Shown piece after piece: positions 1 through 10,319 of a DNA stretch of 64,000 nucleotides (within the stretch, counting starts at the first letter, position 1; each line of letters begins with the position of its first letter). The notes beneath the pieces were generated by a model. That model made no database searches and had not been told where the DNA came from. It saw only the letters and a list, made by a program, of their open reading frames with translations. Position numbers and translations under genes: made by a program. Origin of the DNA: Litoditis marina (lineage: Eukaryota > Nematoda > Chromadorea > Rhabditida > Rhabditidae); contig OZ038440.1 of NCBI GenBank assembly GCA_964036275.1, positions 6,485,690 to 6,549,689 of the forward strand, given 5' to 3'.

Positions 1-594
1 CACGATGATGGAACCGAAATCGAAATTTTTTATGACTCGTTTCTCTCAGCAACATTGTGTTTGGTCAAGCTTGGAGGTTGATCGGAAAAAGGCTATTCGC
101 AGTTTGCAGTGCTGAGATATTATTTAACTGCCAGTCAATTTTGTTAGAAGAAATGAGTATGTTCCTAAACGGTTTATCGGTTGCGCACTCTGAATGACTA
201 TATGAGCTCGCACTCAGTCCTCGGCTATGACAATTCTCATGGGACTTAGCCGTGGAAAATCTGGTGCCAAGTCTTGCGGTAACGAACTCCGGACTAAGTA
301 CCCCCCTAAGTCCCATATTTTAAAAACGAAACTTTCTGATCTTTTAACAATTATGAGGAAATATATGTAGTCAGATCTAATTTTCTCACTAGTTCTCATT
401 TTTTCACTCTAAATTCACGTTTATCCACTCCAAACTGCAGTTTTGCCGCTTTGAAGACTCAAAAACTAGAGCGTGGCATTGATTCTTCGAGCCAAACCAC
501 AGCCAATGAGCCACGCCCCCTTATGACTCCTCTAACTACCCCAGGTTCTGTCTAAGTAGTGCCTAGTTGTCATTTACGCAGAGTTGAGGAGTAC

Positions 595-966
595 CTTCTT
601 GACCCAAGAGGGTGAATAGTCGATGTTGGGTGTGAGCACGAGTATTCCAGATAGCACGTGAATGACCAGTTGAACCACGTCCATTATACCAATGTGAATC
701 ATGATTTTGTACGTCAACAACTGTCGAAGCTCGGGGTCCGCAATGAAAATCTGAACAAGATTTGCTCAAACACATTGATCAAACTGCAGACACAGTGAGG
801 TTGTAGTTGTTCTCGCACTTTGGAAACTCCAGTTTCTCGAATTAATTTGAGTTATTCAACTGACCTTCAGGACAGGTATGTAGAACAGTAGGAATATGAC
901 ACACACTACTATCATAGACGTTCCCATTAGGATATAAGCCCATTCGGACGGCTGAGATGCATCCAT
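595..966 (-). CDS. srt-like chemoreceptor, 5' part only
   Basis: Partial seven-transmembrane chemoreceptor of the nematode Srt-like type, presumed to sit in sensory-neuron membranes. Two exons are visible: 865-966 (ATG at 966, 34 codons) and 595-750 (52 codons), both phase 0. Exon 1 encodes a short extracellular N-terminus (MDASQPSEW) and TM1. Exon 2 encodes the first intracellular loop and TM2-TM3, with YKIMIHIGIMDVVQLVIH, which fits the K-I-M...G-I-x-D-x-x-Q-L pattern of this family. Exon lengths (102 and 156 bp) equal those of exons 1 and 2 of the receptor at 3770-6549, so the two are tandem paralogues. The remaining five or so exons would lie beyond the left edge; I found no third exon in bases 1-594. 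Family assignment comes from motif memory, not a search. Ligand unknown. Confidence 0.8.
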
Positions 967-3387
967 TTTGGCCTGACACGGAACTGCTTACTCAAAAACA
1001 CAGAACACAGTTTACTCGAAAAAATAATTCAAATAATGGAACTTGAAGCGAATTGTTTGTATAGTATTCGTAAAATGCGTCTCATTGATATTCATCGAGT
1101 ACCAGAGTTGATGTAATTAAAGTAATGATTGCCGCAAATTGATCATTATTAAAGGTAAATGCCGTTGTACTCCCTTTACCTACCTGTTGATTGAATTTAA
1201 TAAACCATTCACAGCAGTGCCTGAAAGAAACCAGGTAACATTAATTATGGATGAAGTCTAGAACAAGGTTCATTCATTGCAAGAAATTCATTATGCAAAC
1301 GCAGAAACTTTTCCAACTTTCCAATTCAAAAGCAATGGTTTGATGGGAATGCAAAGTCGTCGCCAACGGAAAGGCGGGAGGGTACTGTACATCTCACTTT
1401 CCGCTGTGTACGCACACATGTCTTCGATTCCAAAGCCTGCCGGTTATGTGCTAGCGCAGTGATTAGCGCCCTGCTACGAATCTTTTGCTCGCAGGCTCGA
1501 TTCCGGCACTCACTCTATACGACATTCCCTTCTATAAAGTGGTTCCACACGCACGCACATCCATGCTCATTCCAGAAAAAAGTTTATGTACCAGTCACCA
1601 AACATAACAAGACCATAACAAGAACAAAAAACGAATCAGACAAGTTTTATGGGCAGCAAAATATAAGAAACAATACAATATATTTCAAAGTTACGTAAAT
1701 TTAGAGTATAACAACGAAGATGGGTATTGACCTACACGGCGAAAAAGATCAGAATCAGTTTCGATACTAATCAGTCTATGACTAGAAACAACTTCTCACA
1801 AGTGCTTGGAATTTAGACAGTGCCCTTTTTCAAATTCTAATAATCCCAAGAAAGGGTTGATCACGACATGAATTTATTGACATTATGATTGGAGTTATCT
1901 TCATTTGTTACGAAATAAGTGAACTGTTTGTGGATGAAATTAGTGTTTTTCCAGAAAAAGGGCTAGTTAAAGTTATTTGGATTTACCGAATAGAATTTTG
2001 AACTTGTTTTGACTGGCAGAACAAGAGGAGTCAGAACTCGTATTGTTAAGTTTTTATCTCAAAGATGAAGCATTTTTCAAGTTTGTCTTAATCGCTGAAA
2101 ACATTACCTCAACTAGTTCAATTATCGAAAAAGTTTGAATTCAAGTTCCTTTACGTCGGGTACATTGACTCCTCCAGTAAACGAAGAAATCGTTTCGAAA
2201 AGTGGACAAATTATTTTCATTTGCAATGATAGGCCAGAGAAAAACTGATGGCGTTAACGCTTATAGAGAGTAGATTCTCAGAATCATCCAGTTCTACCGT
2301 AACTTACTTGAACAATATTTCCCCGATCATATTTCATTTATGATCTAATAGAAAACATTACCCAGAGCGGGAACAATCTAACATCACTAACAACTTTTAT
2401 ATTTCCATCTAATTAACATGTCAGGCCCGAACAGTGCAGGTTCCGCATTGAAATCTACAGGGAAATTGAAAGTAATTAATATCACATGTAGGCGAAGGTA
2501 AGTACATCTAAAGTGTTTCAAATAGCGTGCACATATTTTGGGACCAGATTAATGTAACTTGACTAGACATTTGTTTTTCAGTTCGGAGAGACCACCGGGA
2601 ACAGTTGAAAATCATAGAAAGAGAGTGCACGAATGTTGTGAAACGGAAAAATATAGTTCAATTTGTTCCCACTGCGACCTTGGCCACGTGCCAATCATTT
2701 TTGTTTTTAAAAAGCTGATGTTTTTCAAAACACTGCAAGTTTTCCTGGACGACAGTTAATCTTTCTGAAATGTGTAGGTAAAAGCCTTCTGCAAAAGCGT
2801 CAATGGTGGGAACGACGACAACTGTATTAGAGGAGTCTGCCTGCTGTCAGAGTTGTCGAAAATTGGCTGAGCCCAATCAGATCTCGCAGTACTCTCTAGA
2901 TCAGAGCAGAGTGATAAGAGCTATATATTACGGTGATCTAAGTCACAACCATCTCTAAATGTATGACATTGCTATCAGTGATAGCAGATTTCTATCAGGT
3001 TGCCATCACCGAAACATATAATATCGTGGATTTGTTGTTGCCTTCCAAGAAAGGCGAAAAACTAATTTCAAATGTATTTTGAGCAGTAGAACTACATTTG
3101 GGATTGTTCAGTTTGCATATAGTTTGTGATAAAGGTTGGGGGAGTAGTTCTATAACTAGGAGTTGTTTCTATATCATAATTTTTGCCACAAAGAGAATGT
3201 TCCCTGACAACGACTTACTACTCTCGATCAAAGATTGCTCAAGTATGTTTCCAGTAGAAACCGAGTAAACTGTGGGACAAGTTTTATTCACACACGTGTA
3301 TGCACACATCACAAGTACAAATCTCTGACAACCTCACAGCAGACCATAATCTGTCATTACTAAACGGTTCATTTGCCTTTCTAGTTG
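967..3387. other. intergenic spacer, no gene seen
   Basis: Lies between two divergently spaced minus-strand receptor genes. It is AT-rich with short open frames only. It holds one SINE-like copy (about 1355-1520) and is bounded on the right by a long fold-back element. The 967-1200 part should include the promoter of the left receptor, but no defined motif could be assigned. Confidence 0.6.
1355..1520 (+). repeat. tRNA-derived SINE-like element, copy 1
   Basis: First of seven copies of one dispersed family. The head reads AGTCGTCGCCAACGGAAAGG. The tail carries a tRNA-like segment with an A-box-like stretch (TAGCGCAGTGATTAGCG) and a B-box (GGCTCGATTCC), followed by GGCACTCACT. The head and tRNA-like parts are shared with 9628-9827, 29229-29422, 34101-34298, 34299-34430, 53767-53950 and 60420-60603. 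The boundaries are approximate and no target-site duplication was established. Confidence 0.7.
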
Positions 3388-3740
3388 TTTCTTCTTTAAA
3401 ATGTTGTCCATAGTTAATTTCAATTAATTTGGAAGAATGTTCGAGAATAGTTCTTTCTTTCAGCGACCCGGTCGCGATCTCGGACGCGGCCGGGACGGTG
3501 AAATAGTATACGTCTTGAGGAGACGCAGGCGGTTGTGGCGCCGTGTTACAGCCTGCGTCTCCTCAAAACATATACTATTTTGCCACATATACTATTATTG
3601 CCGCGTCCAAGATCGCGGCCGGGTCGCTGAATTCTCCGTGGAAGAGTTTCAGCACAAAAACATTAAAAGCAGGAACTATTCTCGACCATTCTTCCAAATT
3701 AATTGAAATCAACTATGGACAAAAATTTTCAAAGTAGAAA
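3388..3740. repeat. fold-back (palindromic) element, about 350 bp
   Basis: The two halves are inverted copies. TTTGGAAGAATG and GAGAATAGTTC on the left reappear reverse-complemented on the right near 3685-3715. GAGGAGACGCAGGC near 3518 pairs with GCCTGCGTCTCCTC near 3551. The GC-rich GCGACCCGGTCGCGATC at about 3464 pairs with GATCGCGGCCGGGTCGC at about 3613. The centre is near 3540. Apparent open frames inside are by-products of the palindrome. A related core (GAGGAGACTCAGGC) occurs near 33189. Confidence 0.75.
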
Positions 3741-3769
3741 TTTGTTCACAACTAAAAAAACTCGATAAT

Positions 3770-6549
3770 TCAGACGACTTTCACCATAGAAACTGTAGAT
3801 GCGTTTCGTCTTGATCTTACAACTGTACTCGTTTTTGGCGATGAGCGAGTGAAGAAGAATCGGATCATTGACACTCGGAGATGTCTGGAAAATCATTTTT
3901 ATCGTGGTATAGATGTGAGAATGACTTTTTTTAATTTCTTACCGATCAGTGTTCTTGAGATCTTCCAATCTGTAACTCCCTGTAGTCTTTCATGGTTTTT
4001 ACTCTTTACGTCGTCGAATATTATGTTTATACCAGAGAAACAATAAGCAAAAAAAGGCAGCTATATACGTATACTAGAACTAAATTGAATAGTCACGTGA
4101 AAATGACGTTCTAATGAGGCATCGTGCACTTTGTCATTGCACTTTTTTGACTTCTGCTGTGTTGAACATGTTTCACGTGACTGTATAACTGACAAACAGT
4201 ATAAATTTGCATGACTCTGCTACGGTGCCTGAAATTTTGAAAACACGAACCTGTTGCAAAGTAGATAAATGATTGGATTGATACCATTCAGACTCATCCA
4301 CAATAGTATGGTGGTAAAGGCCCAGGAGACATCGGTATTGAGAGGTGGTTGTACAGTACTCCAGTAAATATACACAAAGGAGAAACAACAAACTATTACA
4401 CATGCCTGAATTGGAGAATTGGTGATGGTGGAGAATGCCTGGGAAAAAAAAAAAAAAAAAATCACCCCCACCTAATTGAAATCCCAGAAAAGTCGCGCGA
4501 AGGTGGGGGGTAATTGGTAAATGGGTGGGGGGACATTGTACATCTTCGACAATGAACAATCACCCCCCACAATACAAAATGGGGGTGATAGTACATACCC
4601 GGAACTGATGAACAATCACCCCCCACTCAACCCAAGCCTGCAGTAAATAAGCATGGTGTATAATCGCCCCCCAAAGGTGGGGGGCGATTGTGGTACGGGC
4701 CCTTTTCAACCCATTTTCGACCGGCGTGGGGGGGGGGGGAATGTAAACTACTCCCGAATGCCTTTTGAACTACAAGACATGAATATTAACATTTCGTTTC
4801 AATGAAGTACATAAAACGAACCATGTGGTATACTAAAAAAGGAAGATAAATCTAACGCCGTTGTTCATGTTTATACATGAAAAACTTACCTGAAGAGTAA
4901 TCATTGCTTCACGTTTCTCCATCTTTTTCTTGGCCTGAAATTACGATGTACATTTACCAACGTTCATAAATTTAATCAATAGGTCTTGATTGAACCATTG
5001 TAACACGATTAAATGGATTGTTCCCATTCTTAAAGGAGACCGAAACCAACTTGAGCAGAGGTTTTGTTTCGGGCTGATTTTAACTGAATTGAGATCAGAG
5101 TATCAGAGAGCACAAACAACTCGCATATTAGTTTGATCAGTCCACGTGACATTCACATGACGATGCTGCGCGATACGCAACGCGTCCAATCAAGAGTAGG
5201 ATACAGCAGCTTTAGGATAAACCATGTTGCTCTCCGGTCTCCTTTATTGTTCATGCAAGTAAAATTTGTAAAATTGTGGAAGCTTTGAGTTTTTACCTTT
5301 ACGATATTAATGAGTATAGAGCCATAAGCTAGCATGCTCGAGATCACAACTCCGCCAATAAGAATCGGTTCATATTCGAAAAGTTTCCATGAAAGTGTAA
5401 TATCTTCTGCCAACTTCTTATAAACTACTCCTTCAGTAACAAAAATATAGTTGATATTCGGCATAAGATGTAATACAAATAATACCAGGAAGAATGCGTA
5501 TCCGATTAGAGAGAGCACCTAAAATGGATTTCATTGAAACACTCACTGGAACTGAAAATTTCGATTAATATATTTCTTCATTTTCGAGCACGTCGAAGAT
5601 TCGTTGTTGTAAACGTGAATGAGCGCGAATTCTGAGAAAAACTTTGCATGTGGGAGGCCTTGATAGTTGCGTCTGGGAGAACGTACCACTTCCGGATTAT
5701 TTTTCTATTCTGTTTCGCTAGTTTGAAGAGATTTATCTAAGAAAATTACCGAAACGAGAAAATAATCACCGTTGTGATCCTCTGTGAGTGTAGAGAAGAA
5801 AACTTGGAAAGAATGATAGCCGAAAATCGATTGAAGTTCAAAACGCAGAGAAACCATTGCATGACCATGTACATGGCCCAGATCAGAGCACCCATCGTCT
5901 GAAATATAAAGGGTTTGCTAAGCTAAAATATATTGAAAAAATAATAAGATACGTGAACTATTGGAAGAACTGACCTTATTTACCCAGAAACCGACCAAAC
6001 TACCGTTCTCACCAATAACCAGAAAACCAGAAAAAACGTGTATCACCAGTTGTCCCACATCCATGATTCCCATATGCAGCATTATTTGAAAAGCGGGTTT
6101 GGCGCGAAACTCGGGATGAAGCGAAAAGAACTGAAAGTCATCATGTATTACCTATACGCACCATTTCTAACCGTATTACTTTATTCTGGTGAGCACACAC
6201 TACACACTTGAAAAGAGTGACTTCGAAATCGATGAGGGCAGTAACTTGTTCTGAGTACGTATGCTAGAAGATCCCGCACCTTCATCCCATTCTGCGTCTC
6301 TCGTTCTGCCTCACTATTTCTCGTCTCCTACAACCAGGCGGGATGTAAGAGCAGAGAATCAGTGTGTATTTGATGCAAAAACATGATATAGTCGGCTCAG
6401 TAGTTGCTCTTTTTACCAGTAGTTTTCAAACTTTGAAACACACTTACTAGTAACATTGGAACATAAATAACAAGTAGAATAATGCCATATACAATAATGG
6501 ATAACCCCATCGAGAGGTATGTTCCTTCAGAAGGTAGCGTTGAGTTCAT
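3770..6549 (-). CDS. srt-like seven-transmembrane chemoreceptor
   Basis: Complete predicted chemoreceptor of 318 aa, an integral membrane GPCR. Exons (minus): 6448-6549, 5975-6130, 5770-5898, 5297-5518, 4890-4934, 4251-4438 and 3770-3884. The summed CDS is 957 bp with consistent phases and a stop at 3770-3772. Landmarks: N-terminus MNSTLPSEGTY then TM1; FQIMLHMGIMDVGQLVIH in TM2; VLNFNRF at the end of TM3; a basic hinge AKKKMEKREAMITLQ (45-bp exon) before TM6; NGINPIIYLLCNR in TM7, the G-x-x-P-I-I-Y-L type motif of the Srt family; and a basic C-tail beginning RHLRVSM. The exon pattern (102,156,129,222,45,188,115) parallels the receptors at 36332 and 43882. Exon 7 was placed by homology to their last exons. 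Intron 5 carries a G/C-run element and intron 6 a MITE. Ligand unknown. Confidence 0.85.
4071..4203 (+). mobile_element. MITE family A, copy 1 (receptor intron 6)
   Basis: About 133-bp non-autonomous element flanked by TATA-like ends. The 5' end resembles TACTAGAAGTAAATTGAATA and then GTCACGT. The interior has GCACTTTGTCATTGCAC and TGCTGTGTT. The 3' end resembles ACATGTTTCACGTGACTGT and then AACAGTATA. Imperfect inverted ends (TACTAGAAGT against TACTGTTAGT, both leading into a CAGTCACGTGA-like stretch) suggest a TA-targeting (Tc1/mariner-type) MITE. Confidence 0.75.
4438..4745. repeat. G/C-homopolymer element, copy 1 (receptor intron 5)
   Basis: Repeated short blocks of C-runs and G-runs are joined by AATACAAAATGGGGG, ACCCGGA, CCTGCAGTAAA and GATTGT. 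The same order of blocks is found at 51845-52205, so this is a dispersed element rather than chance low complexity. It starts immediately after the exon 6 acceptor (A-run from 4443). G-runs on both strands give G-quadruplex potential. Confidence 0.7.
6248..6365 (+). repeat. palindromic element, partial copy (receptor intron 1)
   Basis: Carries GTACGTATGCTAGAAGATC, CACCTTCATCCCAT, TGCGTCTCTCG and GGCGGGATGTAAGAG. These match one orientation of the complete palindrome at 41918-42072. The second half is missing here, so it is a truncated copy. Confidence 0.6.
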
Positions 6550-9284
6550 TTTTGCTGACGTATAGTAGACGCACAATTGATCGAACGCCAGTATTCGATA
6601 AAAAAACGATAATGTGTTACTGGAATCGCTAGCACTCAGATTGAATTTTAATTGATGTAGACTTAGACAAATAATTCCCGTTAATATTGACGAGAATTTT
6701 CAAAAAAAGAAGCAATCTACTGTGCGAGCTGATATAGGTGATTAGCGCTGTGAAATTTAATAACACCTTTTGAGTTACAGCAGATAATTAGACTAAATGT
6801 CTGTGAGCCGAGTGTTCTGACACAGTATAGAAGAAGACAAAATATTGCTGTGGCTGTAAGTTGTAAGTTCAATGATTACATAATTTGGGTTCGAAGAGCT
6901 CTCTTGGTCTCGAGACGTTAGGAAATAAAGTGATGGTCAGCCTACTACTGTTAGATAAGATTTTCGGTAGCTATCCATATTCATAGATTATACTTTGCAA
7001 ATGCATTGATGGTTCTAAATTACTGTATGAGCTCACGTAGGTATGACAATACTATGAACTAGAAATATTATAAATTCCCATCAAAAAAGCAGTGCGTTTT
7101 ACCATCCAATTTGTGTTTCAGTAGACTATACCACTCCACTGTAGCTTTTCCTAAACATGTAGCATTTTTTTTTTGTCATCTCCTATATAATGAAATAAAT
7201 CGAGTATTGAGTTTACAAACATCAAACTATCAAACTTTATGGGGGATGCACCCTAATTCAACTCAATAGAAAAAGTTTAATTTGCACAGACACATTTATA
7301 AATAACACTCACAGTTCACATTGTGTCTCCGCCGAACCTATCAATTAATCACTACTTGCCTCCGTAGATATACTTTAATTACAATTCGGCGTCCGAAGTT
7401 CCTTGTTGAATGAGCGGGGAGGATTGAAAACAAAACGACTTGTCTGGTGACTGTAGAAAATTACGTCAAAAACACGTCTCTTGGAATAATCTCATGATGT
7501 TACGTACTCGTGAGTAAAGTTCATGAGATAGCTGGCAGGCCGCAGAAGGAAAAGCTACGATTATTGAGGAAAATCTCACGAATTTCTCGCAGGTTCTCGC
7601 AGAATAGTTTGAGCGAGACGACGGTGGTTACTCCTATCTCGCTTGATATGTCTCAACCCCACCTTTCAAATCGTTTTGGAGATAACTGTAGAAAAAACAT
7701 GGAACTGTTACAATTGGTGAGCGATCGGGAACTTTGCTACATAGTCTTGTCTAGCCGAAGCGTCTCCTTCCAAAGAAACCAAAATCCTCGAGTGTCAATT
7801 TGAACATTGGACAACATTTTCAGATATCTTCACACAATTTGATTTCTTGCTGCGTTCTTTGAACACAAGAGGATGTGAACTACGCATCGTTATGTTTGAA
7901 TACCTAGTGGTAATGACGTGAATTGAGAAAACCATTTCTAGGCATCCTTCGTCGAGAACTGGTCAGTAATGTTTTTCCGCATTCTAACGTCGCTGTTTTC
8001 GGGCTTCGGAACTTCCGTAGTGTAAGATTTTGTTTTCGCATGCGTTTCCCAAAGCACGGCACACCCAGAAGCTATCTCATATTGCAGAAATTTAAGGTTT
8101 GAATTTTGCGAAAACTCCGTAGAAAAACTCGCACAGCCGAGTTTTTTTAATTCTGAAATCTCTCAATTAGAAAAAACAACAGATTTTCATTTAAAACAAA
8201 TTTCTCAACGAAATTCTACCGTGACCACGAAATGAAGTTATTGTGAAACCGTACACCCCCTCCCTTTCGTAACCGACTGAGAACGTAATCTTTTGAAAAA
8301 CTATTCACACTTCACTGGTTCAAGTAAACGTTCTATGAATGGTTGTAATACTGTTAGATCACCCCATCTCATTGATTTTTCAATGAAGAGAAGCAATACA
8401 CCATCTGTCTATCCTCTCTCATTTAGTCATGCTCTTTCTGCAGCGTATGACCATTCGCAACATTAGTTACACTATTGCATGGTTTTTGTTTTTATTTCTC
8501 TGCAGAAGTTTCGGTTTTAAAGGCAACTTGATACTCTATTGTACTCTACAGAACCTTAATTCGATAATTGCCCTTGAAAGAATTAGTTTGATTTGAAACA
8601 TTTACGTGTCTATTGTTGCACCTGCTCGATTTACAAACAGAAAGAATATGCCACACTTGTTTTCTTCACATTTGATGTGTCATTCTAGACATGTTTGCTT
8701 TCGAAACAGAGTCGTCTGCTGAGTTGAACTCATTAGATTCCTGAATTATAACAAGAAGTCCTTATGAATATACTGTGAAAGCAACAAGTTTCCGGCCTAA
8801 TATTCGAGTGTTATTTTAGTATTTCAGTTTGCCTTGTTCTACTTTATTCATAAATGTTTCGTCCATACATTACTTCTGTACAAGATTGTTTTTGAAGACT
8901 TTTCGCTCTCTTTTGCGTTTTTGGTTGATCTTTGGTTTCTGATGAATAAGATGCACTCATGGAGCCCTAAGTGAAGCACTATACTGAACAAATCACCAAG
9001 AATGTTTTTGTCTCGATTTGCCCGTTTTTCCGCTCCAAACTCACTTCCGAGATACTTTTCTTTCATTACGAACATCTCGTATTGTCTTTCTTATCAGTGT
9101 TTTTGCAATCAGATAACAAAGTGTCCTCCCAGCGACCGGGGAGGTCGAATAAGCCAAGGCTATATAAACCACGGATACGTCAAAATATCGCACTTCTCAC
9201 ACAATTTTCTTCTTCTCATCCTGTTTTTCACCTAAAATTTGTGTTTCTTGCGCTGCTCAATAGACCATTTTAATTTATATCTGA

Positions 9285-9370
9285 GTCTCTCTCTCTCTCT
9301 CTCTTTTCTCTTTCTTTCTTACTCTCTTTCTTTTTCTCTGTTACTCTTTCCTCTTCCCTCTCTCTCTCAT
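9285..9370 (+). repeat. CT microsatellite
   Basis: Interrupted (CT)n and CTTT-rich tract. No coding potential. Confidence 0.85.
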
Positions 9371-9627
9371 CTAATGCAGTACTTCTTCATTGTACAATCA
9401 ACTTAGGTAACTTTCCATGTAGATGAAGAAACTTTCTAAACGTGTCAATCCCCGAGTATTGTATGACCATTCTGTCACAATCTGTCCGTAAAACAATTTT
9501 AACTGGTGAAGGTCGTTCTATCTGTCAAAGAGTATCTTACTTCGTCTCCATCTCCTTTGTACTCCAAACTACTCTCATCATTATGACACCAGCTTTTACG
9601 CTCTGAGGAAAATGAGTTTTCGAACTA

Positions 9628-9827
9628 TAGTCGTCGCCAACGGAAAGGCGAGAGGGTGCTGTATATCTCACTTTCCGCTGTGTGTGCACGCACATCTTCG
9701 ATTCCAAAGCTTGCCGGTTGTGCTCTCTAGTAGCGTAGTGGTTCTGCGCCCTGCTACGAACCTTTTGCTCGGAGGTTCGATTCCAGCGAGAGACAGACAG
9801 TTATATATTTGGCACCCACTATATAGA
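9628..9827 (+). repeat. tRNA-derived SINE-like element, copy 2
   Basis: Near full-length copy: TAGTCGTCGCCAACGGAAAG head, middle with TCTCACTTTCCGCTGTGTG, then a tRNA-like part with TAGCGTAGTGGTTCTGCG (A-box-like) and GGAGGTTCGATTCC (B-box). The flanking CTCTC and GAGAG can pair as an acceptor-like stem. The tail is ATATTTGGCACCCACTATAT. Best reference copy in the window for the family. Confidence 0.75.
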
Positions 9828-10310
9828 AGATGACCCTAGCTCAGTTGTAGTTGGCACTCAACGCATGTAATGTGACCAAACTACAAGAATAAAACTACAA
9901 GCAACGAGCAACTTAGGCCGTATTGGCTTTGAAAAAGCAAATCCCGTACAAATCTGAAATTCGTGAAAAAACCATAATATAAATTATCACCTACCACAAC
10001 ATTCACATTTAATCAAACTTCGACAGCTAGCAAAAATTGATACGGACTTACTGACCTGTCTACTTCTCTTTTTTATTTAGTATCTTCTGAAAACATCTAT
10101 GTTAATTTCCTTGATAGTATTTCATTTTGTAGTTTGTATTTCAGCCATGCATCGCGTAAAGATATCTTCAAAAGAGAAAAAAGACAGCTCGCAACGCAAT
10201 TATACATAATAACCGAACGTTATCCTTGTCTTTTGTTAGAAATTGCTAAAAATAACCCTTTGTTTTTATTTGGTTTGTTTTTATTAATATTTCTTTATTT
10301 CATATTTTGT

Positions 10311-10319
10311 ATTCCAGCC
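10311..10319 (+). promoter_or_regulatory. probable trans-splice acceptor of pmt-2
   Basis: A pyrimidine/T-rich stretch ends in ATTCCAG at 10311-10317, two bases before the ATG at 10320. An acceptor this close to the start, with no upstream coding exon, is the usual arrangement for spliced-leader addition in nematodes. It also argues against starting in the open frame that continues upstream to 10134. Confidence 0.5.

Larger units (their letters stand above)
6550..10319. other. intergenic region between receptor and pmt-2
   Basis: No gene could be supported. Contents: a 97-codon open frame from a GTG at 7510 without flanking exons; a CT-rich microsatellite at about 9285-9370; a SINE-like copy at 9628-9827; and, at 10076-10145, a sequence resembling the pmt-2 leader acceptor (TTTGTATTTCAGCCATGC). 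The last few hundred bases presumably hold the pmt-2 promoter, but no motif is distinctive. Confidence 0.5.

Noticed and set aside
3437..3737. Two overlapping small frames near 3.5 kb
   Set aside because: Both fall within the fold-back element.
4107..4229. Alternative last exon of the same receptor made from MITE sequence
   Set aside because: It would need a 21-bp intron, too short to splice.
4220..4250. Direct read-through end (RFVFSKFQAP) of the receptor at 3770-6549
   Set aside because: A downstream exon (3770-3884) in correct phase matches the C-terminal tails of the two other receptors.
7510..7803. 97-codon frame between receptor and pmt-2
   Set aside because: GTG start, no partner exons, contains short inverted repeats, no recognised family.
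10134..10319. Upstream in-frame extension of pmt-2 adding about 62 residues with a hydrophobic stretch
   Set aside because: It runs through a T-rich tract and the leader acceptor ATTCCAG, starts at a non-ATG codon, and PMT-2 is a cytosolic enzyme whose length fits the 10320 start.
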